From Bacillus proteolyticus (lineage in GTDB: Bacteria; Bacillota; Bacilli; Bacillales; Bacillaceae_G), in contig NZ_MACH01000003.1 in assembly GCF_001884065.1 (NCBI RefSeq), positions 1 to 64,000 on the forward strand: DNA of 64,000 nucleotides. The letters are read 5' to 3'. Made by a program: the position numbers and the translations under genes. Shown piece after piece: positions 1 to 8,332 of this stretch. Numbering within the stretch: the first letter of the stretch is position 1; each line of letters opens with the position of its first letter. Under the pieces are notes generated by a model, which was not told the origin of the DNA, did no database searches, and saw nothing but the letters and a program-made list of their open reading frames with translations.

Positions 1-54
1 TCACAAAAAAATGTAATTTTTCTTAACTTAGTCCGCAAAAATAGTGAACATGTA

Positions 55-83
55 GCATATATCAGTAGTGCGGGCAATACAAT
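55..83 (+). promoter_or_regulatory. Candidate sigma-E promoter of spoIIID
   Basis: GCATATA at 55-61 resembles the sigma-E -35 consensus. It is followed by a 14-bp spacer and AATACAAT at 76-83, which differs from the CATACANT -10 consensus at one base. spoIIID belongs to the mother-cell sigma-E regulon in B. subtilis, which fits. This is a consensus match only; no transcript start is visible. Confidence 0.5.
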
Positions 84-250
84 GGTATAAACCAATGCAA
101 AGAGAGTGTTTGAGGTGAGAAATCGTGAATCCTTTCATTATAAATCCAAGAATGTTTAACGCTTACAAACAGCACTCACATTTACTTCATAGTCGTATGC
201 AGCGAGTCTCATTTCACACTTCTCACATCCAATTTAGGGAGGCGAGTGGT

Positions 251-523
251 GTGCACGATTACATCAAAGAGAGAACTATCAAGATTGGCAAGTATATCGT
301 GGAGACAAGAAAGACAGTGCGTGTAATTGCAAAGGAGTTTGGGGTATCAAAGAGTACAGTCCATAAAGATTTAACAGAACGTTTGCCAGAAATTAATCCA
401 GAGCTCGCAAATGAAGTGAAAGAAATTCTTGATTATCATAAGTCTATTCGTCATTTAAGAGGGGGAGAAGCAACGAAGCAGAAGTATAGAAAAGAAGATA
501 TAGAAAAGCCTGTACGTCAATAA
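251..523 (+). CDS. spoIIID: Stage III sporulation transcriptional regulator SpoIIID
   Basis: A 90-residue DNA-binding protein that activates and represses mother-cell genes during sporulation. It is close to B. subtilis SpoIIID along its whole length, with a helix-turn-helix at about residues 22-42 (TVRVIAKEFGVSKSTVHKDL) and a basic C-terminal segment (RHLRGGEATKQKYR). The open frame extends upstream to 125, but the family begins at MHDYIKERT. A GTG at 251 is preceded by AGGGAGGCG, so I use that start. It lies immediately upstream of mbl, the usual Bacillus order. The C-terminus is slightly shorter than in B. subtilis. Confidence 0.97.
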   Translation: MHDYIKERTIKIGKYIVETRKTVRVIAKEFGVSKSTVHKDLTERLPEINPELANEVKEILDYHKSIRHLRGGEATKQKYRKEDIEKPVRQ

Positions 524-602
524 ATGCAAAACAGCAAACATTCCTTACAGATTCGGTAATGTTTTTCAGAAAAATTCTTTTTGCGAATATTACGTTTCTG
601 TT

Positions 603-618
603 AAATTTATGATAAAAT
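603..618 (+). promoter_or_regulatory. Extended -10 promoter candidate for mbl
   Basis: TGATAAAAT at 610-618 is an extended -10 element (TGnTAAAAT) about 65 bp upstream of the mbl start. The region around 590-595 is a poor -35, as is common with extended -10 promoters. Sequence match only. Confidence 0.4.
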
Positions 619-684
619 CAGAAATTAGGTGTAAAAGAATTCGGGTGTAACCTGATTTTGAATATCGAGGAGGAAAAGACGGGA

Positions 685-1686
685 ATGTTTGCGCGAGATA
701 TCGGAATTGACTTAGGTACGGCTAACGTATTAATTCATGTTAAAGGTAAGGGTGTTGTATTAAATGAGCCATCTGTTGTGGCAATTGATCGTAATAGTGG
801 AAAAGTATTAGCAGTAGGTGAAGAAGCAAGAAGTATGGTGGGACGTACACCTGGTAATATTGTGGCAATTCGTCCGCTTAAAGATGGTGTAATCGCAGAT
901 TTCGAAATTACAGAAGCAATGTTAAAGTATTTCATTAACAAATTGGACGTGAAGAGCTTCTTTTCAAAACCTCGCATTTTAATTTGCTGCCCAACAAATA
1001 TCACATCTGTAGAACAAAAAGCAATTCGTGAGGCTGCTGAACGTTCAGGTGGTAAAACAGTATTTTTAGAAGAAGAACCAAAAGTAGCTGCAGTTGGTGC
1101 TGGTATGGAAATTTTCCAGCCAAGCGGAAACATGGTTGTTGATATTGGTGGAGGTACAACAGATATTGCCGTACTTTCTATGGGTGACATTGTTACCTCT
1201 TCCTCTATCAAAATGGCTGGCGATAAGTTTGATATGGAGATCTTAAACTACGTTAAACGTAAGTATAAGCTATTGATTGGAGAACGTACTTCAGAAAATA
1301 TTAAAATTAAAATTGGTACAGTATTCCCAGGTGCACGTAGTGAAGAGCTTGAAATTCGCGGACGTGACATGGTAACTGGTTTACCACGTACAATTACAGT
1401 ATGCTCTGAAGAAATTACAGAAGCACTAAAAGAAGACGCGGCTATCATTGTACAAGCTGCAAAAGGCGTACTAGAGCGCACACCACCAGAACTATCTGCG
1501 GACATTATTGACCGTGGTGTTATTCTAACAGGCGGTGGAGCTTTATTACACGGTATCGACATGCTTCTAGCAGAAGAGTTAAAATTACCAGTATTAATTG
1601 CTGAAAACCCAATGCAATGTGTTGCTGTTGGTACAGGTATCATGTTAGAAAACATCGATAAATTACCACGTCGTGCATTACGATAA
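685..1686 (+). CDS. mbl: MreB-like cell-shape protein Mbl
   Basis: Bacterial actin homologue of 333 residues that organises lateral wall synthesis under the membrane. It begins MFARDIGIDLGTAN, the phosphate-1 loop of the actin fold. The second phosphate loop DIGGGTTDI lies at about 153-161, and a third glycine-rich motif (TGGGALL) near the C-terminus completes the nucleotide site. The frame opens at 658, but the ATG at 685 follows GAGGAGGAAA with normal spacing and gives the family length. It is essential or near-essential in Bacillus. Followed by its own terminator. Confidence 0.97.
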   Translation: MFARDIGIDLGTANVLIHVKGKGVVLNEPSVVAIDRNSGKVLAVGEEARSMVGRTPGNIVAIRPLKDGVIADFEITEAMLKYFINKLDVKSFFSKPRILICCPTNITSVEQKAIREAAERSGGKTVFLEEEPKVAAVGAGMEIFQPSGNMVVDIGGGTTDIAVLSMGDIVTSSSIKMAGDKFDMEILNYVKRKYKLLIGERTSENIKIKIGTVFPGARSEELEIRGRDMVTGLPRTITVCSEEITEALKEDAAIIVQAAKGVLERTPPELSADIIDRGVILTGGGALLHGIDMLLAEELKLPVLIAENPMQCVAVGTGIMLENIDKLPRRALR

Positions 1687-1710
1687 GGTTCAAAAACGTA
1701 TAAAAGTAGT

Positions 1711-1748
1711 AAAAATCAGGAAGAGGATGTTTTCTTCCTGATTTTTTT
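1711..1748 (+). terminator. Intrinsic terminator of mbl
   Basis: AATCAGGAAGA pairs with TCTTCCTGATT across a short loop and is followed by a run of seven Ts. It ends the spoIIID-mbl core segment and marks the left border of the accessory region. Confidence 0.9.
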
Positions 1749-2025
1749 GTAGTTGAAGAAGATAAATAGAACTTTGTAGAACTAACTAAGAAAGCGCTTT
1801 CCTAGAGTGTGTATGACAAAAACTGCATATTAATGGTAATAGTTTGTAAATGAAAAGTATGCGATAATCACTATTGTGAATTTTATGCGAACCTGATGTA
1901 AATTATATGTAAATTTGTTTAGGTTTACAGGGGCTTTTATGATTTCATGATGCGGGGAAATCTCTGTTTTAATTTACTTTCTTTAACCAATTATAAAGGG
2001 AATATTTCACAGGGGACAATGAAGT
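1749..2025. other. Non-coding stretch with a cre-like site
   Basis: No gene is seen. AGAAAGCGCTTTCC at 1789-1802 matches the CcpA cre consensus at most positions. TTGTGA near 1874 with TGTAAA 17 bp downstream is a weak promoter candidate that would read into the tagD relic. Neither has any support beyond the match. Confidence 0.35.
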
Positions 2026-2067
2026 ATGAAAAAGGTAATTACATACGGTACATTTGATCTTATTTAA
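2026..2067 (+). pseudogene. Relic of tagD (glycerol-3-phosphate cytidylyltransferase)
   Basis: An ATG preceded by AGGGGACAATGA starts a 13-codon frame, MKKVITYGTFDLI, followed by TAA. This matches the conserved N-terminus of TagD (MKKVITYGTFDL, then the HxGH nucleotidyl-transfer motif). The HxGH motif and everything after it are gone. It appears to be the left stump of a deleted wall teichoic acid gene. The match is short but distinctive. Confidence 0.6.
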
Positions 2068-2136
2068 AGGAATCAATATTTAATATAACAAGGGAAATTT
2101 TTAATGTGATAATGTGGATTTGAGTCAATATCATGG

Positions 2137-2817
2137 GGAATTAGATTGTTAACTTGTTTGACAGATTCAGAAATTAATGACTATCAATTACTATTAGAAG
2201 GAACTCGGGTAAAGTTATATAAAGCAGAAAATGCTACAGCAATCCCTGAGAAAACAGCTGGATTGGATAAAAAGGTAGTGATTGCTGCAGGTAGATATGT
2301 ACCTCAGAAAGATTTCGATCTTTTAGTTCCTGTTTTTTCTAAAGTTATAGAGAAATATCCGGATTGGAAGTTGGGAATGTTTGGTTCGTGAGAAGATGAA
2401 CAACTTCTTCGACAACAGATTTTTGATCATAAAGCTTATAATAATATTTTTCTAATGCCAAAGACGAATGATATTATTGGTGAGATGCTTAATTCATCAA
2501 TTTATGTTTTAAGTTCCAGATAGGAACCTTTTGGGAGGGGTATCATTGAAGCCATGTCAGTAGGGGTTCCTTGTGTAAGTTTTGCTTGTACAGGTCCTGT
2601 TGAAATAATTAAAAATAAAGAAGACGGATTGCTTGTAGAAGAAGGAAATATTGATGATCTTGCTAATTCATTAATGACTTTAATAGGATCTGAAGAATTA
2701 AGAAAAGAATATGGTCACAAGGCTAAAAAGAATGTTGAGGGGTATACTTTTAATATCGTTGGTGACAAGTGGGAAAATATTTTAGAAGAGCAAGTACAAA
2801 AAAATAAAACAGAATAA
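2137..2817 (+). pseudogene. Decayed GT4 glycosyltransferase (two in-frame stops)
   Basis: One reading frame carries the C-terminal half of a family 4 glycosyltransferase: AAGRYVPQKDFDLLVPVFSK, then a segment ending YVLSSR, then EPFGRGIIEAMSVGVPCVSF, the family EX7E region. It is broken by TGA at 2389-2391 and TAG at 2521-2523 and has no N-terminal acceptor domain. The two longer open pieces, 2146-2391 and 2554-2817, are in the same frame, so they are remnants of one gene. With the tagD relic next to it, this looks like the remains of a teichoic acid or minor-polymer cluster. Confidence 0.85.
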
Positions 2818-3053
2818 GAAGGCATTAACAGAGATATCGATATAATATTTTATTGATGTTGTATTAGTAATATCTTTAGTCATAGAATAATAACGTGTGA
2901 AATATGAATAGGTAGACATCATAAAATTAAAAATATAAAATATATAGATAATTTATTTTATATAGGATTGTAATTAAATTCTCTATTTCTTTTTATTAGT
3001 GGTTAGATTTATGATTTATATAAATACGTTTTAGATTACTAGGAGGATTTTCA

Positions 3054-3935
3054 TTGAAAAAAGTAAGAAAAGCCATTATTCCGGCTGCAGGATTAGGAAC
3101 TCGTTTTTTACCGGCGACAAAGGCTATGCCGAAAGAAATGCTACCAATTGTTGATAAACCAACAATTCAGTATATTGTGGAAGAAGCAATTGAGTCTGGA
3201 ATTGAAGATATTATTATTGTAACGGGAAAAGGAAAACGCGCAATTGAAGATCATTTTGATCATTCTTTTGAATTAGAACAAAACCTATTATCAAAAGGAA
3301 AGCATGAAATTCTTGAGAAGGTACAAGAGTCTTCGAAAATCAATATTCATTATATTCGTCAAAAGGAGCCTAAAGGTCTAGGACATGCTGTATGGTGTGC
3401 ACGTAAATTCATTGGGAATGAACCATTTGCTGTATTACTTGGCGATGATATTGTTCAAGCTGAAACGCCATGCTTACGTCAATTAATGGATCAATATGAG
3501 GTAACAAAATCATCAGTAATTGGTGTTCAAACGGTTCCAGAAAATGAAACACACCGTTATGGCATTATTGATCCATTAGAGAAAAAGGATCGTAGTTATC
3601 AAGTGAGTAAATTTGTGGAAAAACCTGCTAAAGGAACAGCACCATCTAATTTAGCAATTATGGGACGGTACGTATTAACGCCAGAAATATTTATGTTCCT
3701 AGAAGATCAACAAACTGGAGCAGGTGGAGAAATTCAGTTAACAGATGCAATTCAGCGTTTAAATGAAATCCAACGTGTGTTTGCTTATGACTTTGAAGGG
3801 ATACGCTATGATGTTGGAGAAAAGCTTGGATTTATTCAAACAACTGTTGAAATGGCACTGCAACATGAAAACCTAAGAAAAGAGCTATTAGACTATATGA
3901 AAAAGTTAGTAGAAAGCGAAATGGTTTATAATTAA
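3054..3935 (+). CDS. galU: UTP-glucose-1-phosphate uridylyltransferase (copy 1)
   Basis: Makes UDP-glucose from UTP and glucose-1-phosphate, feeding polysaccharide and glycolipid synthesis in the cytoplasm. The protein has 293 residues, the usual length. The nucleotide-binding N-terminus [20 protein letters not shown] is at 10-29, the metal-binding acidic pair LGDD at about 129-132, and VEKP at the sugar-binding loop. TTG start with TAGGAGGA eight bases upstream. It stands alone between the decayed glycosyltransferase and an IS relic and has its own terminator. A second, nearly identical copy lies at 42214. Confidence 0.96.
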   Translation: MKKVRKAIIPAAGLGTRFLPATKAMPKEMLPIVDKPTIQYIVEEAIESGIEDIIIVTGKGKRAIEDHFDHSFELEQNLLSKGKHEILEKVQESSKINIHYIRQKEPKGLGHAVWCARKFIGNEPFAVLLGDDIVQAETPCLRQLMDQYEVTKSSVIGVQTVPENETHRYGIIDPLEKKDRSYQVSKFVEKPAKGTAPSNLAIMGRYVLTPEIFMFLEDQQTGAGGEIQLTDAIQRLNEIQRVFAYDFEGIRYDVGEKLGFIQTTVEMALQHENLRKELLDYMKKLVESEMVYN

Positions 3936-3949
3936 GTTTTAACGACACA

Positions 3950-3988
3950 AAAAAGACTTCTATTTCATTAGAAATGAAGTCTTTTTTT
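3950..3988 (+). terminator. Intrinsic terminator of galU copy 1
   Basis: AAAAGACTTC and GAAGTCTTTTTTT form a stem, with ATTTC/GAAAT extending it inwards, followed by a T run. galU copy 1 is therefore transcribed apart from the eps operon. Confidence 0.85.
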
Positions 3989-4122
3989 AGAAAAGGATGC
4001 TAAATTTTTATGAATTAGAGTCAATATACTTGGTAAAAAGTTAAGGTAAATCTGTTTTGGGGATTAACCTTTTAATGATATTTCTTTTTTCGGTCATCAT
4101 ACTTGTAGAACATTATTTAATT

Positions 4123-4303
4123 CAGTTGTAAATGGTTACTTCTGATACGCCATACTCGCTACTTAATGCTTTTACAGATTGTCCCGAATGATATAATTCA
4201 ACCACCATTTTTTAAACTCTTCATTAAATTTCTTGTTTGTCATCCGGACACTGCCTCCTTGAAATCCATTGTAAGGACTTAACTAAGTTGTGTCCATATG
4301 ACT
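4123..4303 (-). mobile_element. Relic of an IS3-family element (orfA N-terminus)
   Basis: On the minus strand an ATG at 4243, with AAGGAGG upstream, starts MTNKKFNEEFK. After a one-base deletion in an A run it continues as MVVELYHSGQSVKALSSEYG, then VSEVTIYNW. This is the helix-turn-helix of an IS3-family OrfA transposase. The minus-strand sequence TGGACACAACTT just upstream, near 4300, resembles the element's end. The rest of orfA and all of orfB are missing, so it cannot move. It points to past insertion and deletion in the galU-eps gap. Confidence 0.75.
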
Positions 4304-4454
4304 ATACTAACTCCGTTATTTTTGAATTTATATAAGGATAATTGAATTAAATATACTAAGGTAATCGATTGATTTGATGTATAAATTTATATTGACGGGT
4401 TCATTATCAAGAACTAAAATGAATATCGAGTATATTAAGATTAATGAAAAAAAG

Positions 4455-4482
4455 GTATATATTTTCTGAATAAAATATATAC
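4455..4482. repeat. Perfect 11-bp inverted repeat upstream of the eps operon
   Basis: GTATATATTTT at 4455-4465 and AAAATATATAC at 4472-4482 are exact reverse complements around a 6-bp centre. No T run follows, so a terminator is unlikely. It sits about 45 bp upstream of a TATAAT at 4526-4531, so it could be an operator for the first exopolysaccharide operon. Confidence 0.5.
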
Positions 4483-4525
4483 TCGGAAAATTCATCCTGT
4501 TTATGATTTAGTAAGTTATGTTCGG

Positions 4526-4531
4526 TATAAT
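4526..4531 (+). promoter_or_regulatory. Candidate -10 box of the first eps operon
   Basis: A perfect TATAAT lies 83 bp upstream of the first gene. No convincing -35 is seen at 16-18 bp, so an activator or a different sigma factor may be involved, or the box may be chance in AT-rich DNA. Confidence 0.3.
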
Positions 4532-4613
4532 CAAAATTAACTTAGGTTATACGATTTAATTTACCTACGATTTGCTTTTTTATTAATCAAATAGACAGTA
4601 ATGGAGGGGAAAC

Positions 4614-5312
4614 ATGGAAAAGGAAATAGACTTAAAAAAATTATTTAATGTTATAAAAAGAAAATTTTGGATTATTGCAGTAATTACGATATTAGCGGCA
4701 TGTATTGGTGGTATATATAGCATTTTCATGAAAACGCCTTTATATGCGTCTTCTGCAAGAATCCTCATTCCAGCTAACGCCGATGCTATAGCTACACTTA
4801 AAGTGATGATAAAGGAACCTATTGTTTTAGAGAAAGTGGCCCAGCAATTAAATTCGCAAAAATCAGCAGATGCATTGAACGGACAGGTCAGTGTTGGAAA
4901 GATTGAAGAGTCACAGGTTTTTGTTATTACGGCTGTGGATACTAATCCAGCCCAGGCAGTCAAAATTGCCAATGCTACAGCAAATGTTTATAAAGAAGAA
5001 GCCAATGCTATCCTAAATTTTTCGAATGTCCGCATCTTAACAGAAGCAAAAGTACAAGAGCATCCTTTACCGATAAACTTGAATCATGCAAAAGCGATTG
5101 AGATGGCCTTGGCTGCCGGTCTTATACTGAGTATCGGAGTAGTCTTTGTATTGGATTCTCTTGATGAAACAATTAAATCGGAACGTAACATTGAAAAATT
5201 ATTACCAGTTCCCGTTTTAGGAAGTGTTTCTCAAATGAAGAAAAATAATATAGTAGATAAAACAAGTAAGAGAGAAAGTGTAATAGTGGAGGGGAAAACA
5301 TTTGATTCATAA
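4614..5312 (+). CDS. epsA: Chain-length determinant / tyrosine-kinase modulator (operon 1)
   Basis: Membrane protein of the Wzz family that sets polysaccharide chain length and activates the partner BY-kinase. It has 232 residues with two membrane helices at about 19-38 and 161-181 and an external domain between them. A proline-rich stretch (QEHPLPINLN) precedes the second helix, as usual in the family. The C-terminal cytoplasmic tail would contact the kinase. ATG with GGAGGGGAAAC upstream. Its end overlaps the next start by 11 bp, indicating coupled translation. First gene of operon 1; paralogue at 39703. Confidence 0.93.
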   Translation: MEKEIDLKKLFNVIKRKFWIIAVITILAACIGGIYSIFMKTPLYASSARILIPANADAIATLKVMIKEPIVLEKVAQQLNSQKSADALNGQVSVGKIEESQVFVITAVDTNPAQAVKIANATANVYKEEANAILNFSNVRILTEAKVQEHPLPINLNHAKAIEMALAAGLILSIGVVFVLDSLDETIKSERNIEKLLPVPVLGSVSQMKKNNIVDKTSKRESVIVEGKTFDS

Positions 5313-5961
5313 TAAAAAGCAAAGCCGTATCCTTGATAATAGTCATTTAATTGCTCATATCGCTCCGAAATCGAAGATGGCTGAGGAATATCGAACAATT
5401 CGTACTAACCTTCAATTTGCAATTGGCACGGACAAAACAAGAACTATAATTATTACTTCTCCTGGATATGGAGAAGGTAAAACCACCACTGTGGCAAATT
5501 TGGCGGTTTCTATGGCTCAGCGAGATGAAAAAGTCTTAGTTGTTGATGCGGATTTGCGAACTCCGGAACTACATGCGATTTTTGGAATGGAAAATAAATC
5601 TGGATTAACAAATGTTTTGGAGGGAAAAGCAGCATTAGAAAAAGTGGTAATGCAGACAGAAATCAAAAATGTACATATATTGACAAGTGGTCCCGAAATT
5701 AATAATCCAGCTGAGATGCTTAGTTTACCATCTATGCAAAATTTAATTAGCAAAGCAATAGAGCAGTATGACATTATTTTATTTGATTCTCCACCCCTTC
5801 TTGAGGTTATAGATGCAAATATACTAGCTAGTCAATGTGATGGGGTATTATTGGTGCTAAGTTGCTATCAAACTGCTAGTGAAGCAGTTGTTGAAGCGAA
5901 TAGGGCCTTAGATTTAACAAAAGGAAAGCTTGTAGGGGCTATTCTAAATAAAAAAGTATAA
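5302..5961 (+). CDS. epsB: BY-type protein tyrosine kinase lacking a tyrosine tail (operon 1)
   Basis: Cytoplasmic tyrosine kinase partner of the EpsA-type modulator. It has Walker A SPGYGEGKTT at 53-62, Walker A' VVDADLRTP at 80-88 and Walker B IILFDSPP at 158-165. It ends at ILNKKV, 219 residues, with no C-terminal tyrosine cluster; the paralogue at 40430 ends in EYYYYGSN. Other frames past the stop do not restore an obvious tail. Either phosphorylation uses other residues or the gene is a shortened form. TTG start after GTGGAGGGG. Confidence 0.92.
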   Translation: MIHNKKQSRILDNSHLIAHIAPKSKMAEEYRTIRTNLQFAIGTDKTRTIIITSPGYGEGKTTTVANLAVSMAQRDEKVLVVDADLRTPELHAIFGMENKSGLTNVLEGKAALEKVVMQTEIKNVHILTSGPEINNPAEMLSLPSMQNLISKAIEQYDIILFDSPPLLEVIDANILASQCDGVLLVLSCYQTASEAVVEANRALDLTKGKLVGAILNKKV

Positions 5962-6093
5962 GAGATTTATTAGAATTGATTATACATAAAATGATAATAC
6001 AGCGCTTTCCTAATGGGTGACGTAAGGATGAGAAGCTTTTCATATGTTTTATAGTAGAGAATGAAAGACCACCTATAAAAAATTATAGGGTAC

Positions 6094-6220
6094 GGTGATG
6101 TCTCCTTACCACTATCAATGGAGACACTCGATCATACTGTGGGTTGAAGAACCTTAGACGTTAGTCGTCAAGAGTGTGGTGTGAGGGAGGGTTAGATGCC
6201 CAAACTTATTTGAGGTTCTT
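6094..6220 (+). ncRNA. EAR element (eps-associated RNA), copy 1
   Basis: A structured leader between epsB and epsC, the position of the EAR antitermination RNA in B. subtilis. It aligns base by base with the copy at 41985: shared blocks are GGTGATG, TATCAATGG, CTGTGGGT, CTTAGACG, TGGTGTGAGG and GGGTTAGATGCCCA. GGTT-GAAG-AACC can form a local hairpin at 6142-6153. AAGAACC at 6147-6153 can instead pair with GGTTCTT at 6214-6220. In B. subtilis EAR promotes processive antitermination through the long eps operon, and the same role is inferred here. Confidence 0.85.
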
Positions 6221-6262
6221 GTCTAGAAAGTCTTTCTAAAGGATTTTGTAGATAGGAACTTT
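6215..6262 (+). other. Stem-loop directly after EAR copy 1
   Basis: GTTCTTGTCTA at 6215-6225 pairs over 11 positions, including two wobble pairs, with TAGATAGGAAC at 6249-6259, followed only by TTTG. The first arm is shared with the 3' arm of the EAR, so the two pairings exclude each other. The weak T run makes it a poor terminator by itself. Confidence 0.5.
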
Positions 6263-6402
6263 GTATTAGTTGGTTATTGATTATTTTCCTTGTCTATATG
6301 TTTAGCTAGACATATTCAATATATAAATCTTTTAATTCTAAGATAACAATTATGAGGATTTCCTTTTGTTATATATAAAAAATTTAGAAAGGGGGGCCTA
6401 TT

Positions 6403-8217
6403 ATGACATATCGTCAGAGATTATCCTTATTAATTTTAATTGATTCCTTAATCGTATTAACTACGGTTTTCTTTAGTCGCTTCTTAGTAAGTGCTGATTT
6501 CAATGTCATAACATTTCCCATCGTAGTGAGTGCGATGACGCTGCTACTCAGCCATCATATTTTTTCGTTTATTTATAAGCTTTATAAAAAAGCATGGGAG
6601 TATGCAAGTGTAGGGGAATTGCTAATTATTTTAAAAGCAATCACACTTTCTGTTATCACAACAGCAGTAGTACAACAAATATTGGTTCAAGATATTTATT
6701 TCCGTCTTCTTGTTGTAACTTGGATGATTCATATTTTACTGATTGGAGGATCACGTTTTCTATGGCGGATGTTCAGAGATGCTTATATTCAAAAAGGGGA
6801 CGACAAAAAAAGAACACTAATTATTGGTGCGGGTTCTGCAGGTACAATGGTTGTAAGGCAACTTTTGAATAGTAATGATACTGAATTACTGCCTGTGGTA
6901 TTTATAGATGATAATATAAAGAAACAAGGTTTGGATATTCTTGGAATACCGGTAGTTGGAGGAATTGATCGTATTGAATTTGCTGTTCAGCAATTAGATA
7001 TCGATAGCATCATAATAGCAATTCCCTCACTGAGCAAGAAAGCATTAAATATGATTTTTCAAGAATGTTCCAAGACAAAAATAAAAACACAAATTCTTCC
7101 AATGCTAGAGGATTTAGTGACTGGAAAAGTTTCAGTGAATGAATTTCGTGATGTCCAAGTAGACGATTTATTAGGACGTGATCCTGTTGAATTGGATATT
7201 GAAAGTATTTCAGAATTTATTACTAATAAAATTATTTTAGTAACTGGTGCTGGTGGTTCAATTGGATCTGAAATTTGTCGTCAAATTGCAAAATTCAACC
7301 CAAAACAATTGATTTTATTAGGTCATGGTGAAAATAGTATTTATTCTATCGAAATGGAATTGAAAGAGCTATACGGTGACACAGATATTGTCGTTACCAC
7401 AGAAATTGCTGATGTACAGGATGATCTGAAAATGATGTCAGTAATGAGTCAATATCAGCCTCAAGTTGTTTATCATGCCGCTGCACATAAGCATGTACCA
7501 TTGATGGAACGTAACCCCGAAGAAGCTATCAAAAACAATTTAATTGGGACAACAAACGTGGCAAAAGCGGCAAGCTGGAATGGGGTCGAGACGTTTGTAA
7601 TGATTTCTACAGATAAAGCTGTGAATCCGACAAGTGTAATGGGAGCAACAAAAAGGCTTGCTGAAATGGTAATTCAAAACTTGGACAAAACAAGTAATAC
7701 AAAGTTTGTGGCTGTAAGATTTGGTAATGTATTAGGAAGTCGCGGTAGTGTTATACCGTTGTTTAAAAAACAAATTAAGCAAGGTGGTCCAGTTACGGTT
7801 ACACATCCAGATATGATTCGTTACTTTATGACAATTCCAGAGGCGTCCAAGCTTGTAATACAGGCTGGTGCATTAGCTAAAGGTGGAGAAATATTTGTAT
7901 TAGATATGGGAGATCCTGTGAAAATAGTAGATCTTGCAAAAAAAATGATTACATTATCAGGAAATTCGCTAGAAGAAATACAAATAGAGTTTACTGGAAT
8001 AAGACCTGGAGAGAAGCTCTTTGAAGAACTATTGAAAAAAGAAGAAATACATGAACAACAAATTCATCCTAAAATTTATATAGGTAAAACATCGAACCTT
8101 TGTATAAACGAAATTGAATCAGTTCTCCAAACTTATAAGAATCTGGAGAAGACGGAATTAAGAAAACGTGTATTGACATTGGCAAATAGTCATATAACTC
8201 CACAAAATAGGGTGTAA
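6403..8217 (+). CDS. epsC: Membrane-anchored UDP-GlcNAc 4,6-dehydratase (CapD/PglF type, operon 1)
   Basis: First enzyme of the diacetamido-trideoxy sugar branch, giving the UDP-4-keto-6-deoxy sugar used by the aminotransferase at 28340. It has 604 residues. About four N-terminal membrane helices span residues 8-120. A CoA-binding-like Rossmann segment starts GAGSAGT at about 142, and the catalytic SDR domain carries TGAGGSIG at 281-288. The catalytic triplet is TDK at 403-405, as in PglF and CapD, not the YxxxK of classical SDRs. RBS AAAGGGGGG. It is the first gene after EAR copy 1; paralogue at 43156. Confidence 0.94.
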   Translation: MTYRQRLSLLILIDSLIVLTTVFFSRFLVSADFNVITFPIVVSAMTLLLSHHIFSFIYKLYKKAWEYASVGELLIILKAITLSVITTAVVQQILVQDIYFRLLVVTWMIHILLIGGSRFLWRMFRDAYIQKGDDKKRTLIIGAGSAGTMVVRQLLNSNDTELLPVVFIDDNIKKQGLDILGIPVVGGIDRIEFAVQQLDIDSIIIAIPSLSKKALNMIFQECSKTKIKTQILPMLEDLVTGKVSVNEFRDVQVDDLLGRDPVELDIESISEFITNKIILVTGAGGSIGSEICRQIAKFNPKQLILLGHGENSIYSIEMELKELYGDTDIVVTTEIADVQDDLKMMSVMSQYQPQVVYHAAAHKHVPLMERNPEEAIKNNLIGTTNVAKAASWNGVETFVMISTDKAVNPTSVMGATKRLAEMVIQNLDKTSNTKFVAVRFGNVLGSRGSVIPLFKKQIKQGGPVTVTHPDMIRYFMTIPEASKLVIQAGALAKGGEIFVLDMGDPVKIVDLAKKMITLSGNSLEEIQIEFTGIRPGEKLFEELLKKEEIHEQQIHPKIYIGKTSNLCINEIESVLQTYKNLEKTELRKRVLTLANSHITPQNRV

Positions 8218-8332
8218 ATATAGATTTTGATCTGCATATATATGCTTAGACTTATGTTTTACTATGTAGAGAAATGAGAATGAAGTATGAACAGGTGGTT
8301 AGTTACAATATAACAATTGTAGGGTGATATAT

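Noticed and set aside
125-250. N-terminal extension of SpoIIID by 42 residues
   Set aside because: The frame is open, but the family starts at MHDYIKERT and a GTG with a good ribosome site is there; the extra part has no similarity to SpoIIID.
735-1655. Long open frames on the minus strand opposite mbl
   Set aside because: They mirror the codon pattern of mbl and have no ribosome sites or known motifs. The same applies to the other antisense frames across the window.
1789-1802. cre-like site as catabolite control of the region
   Set aside because: It lies after the mbl terminator and before relics, so it has no living target gene nearby; kept only as a note.
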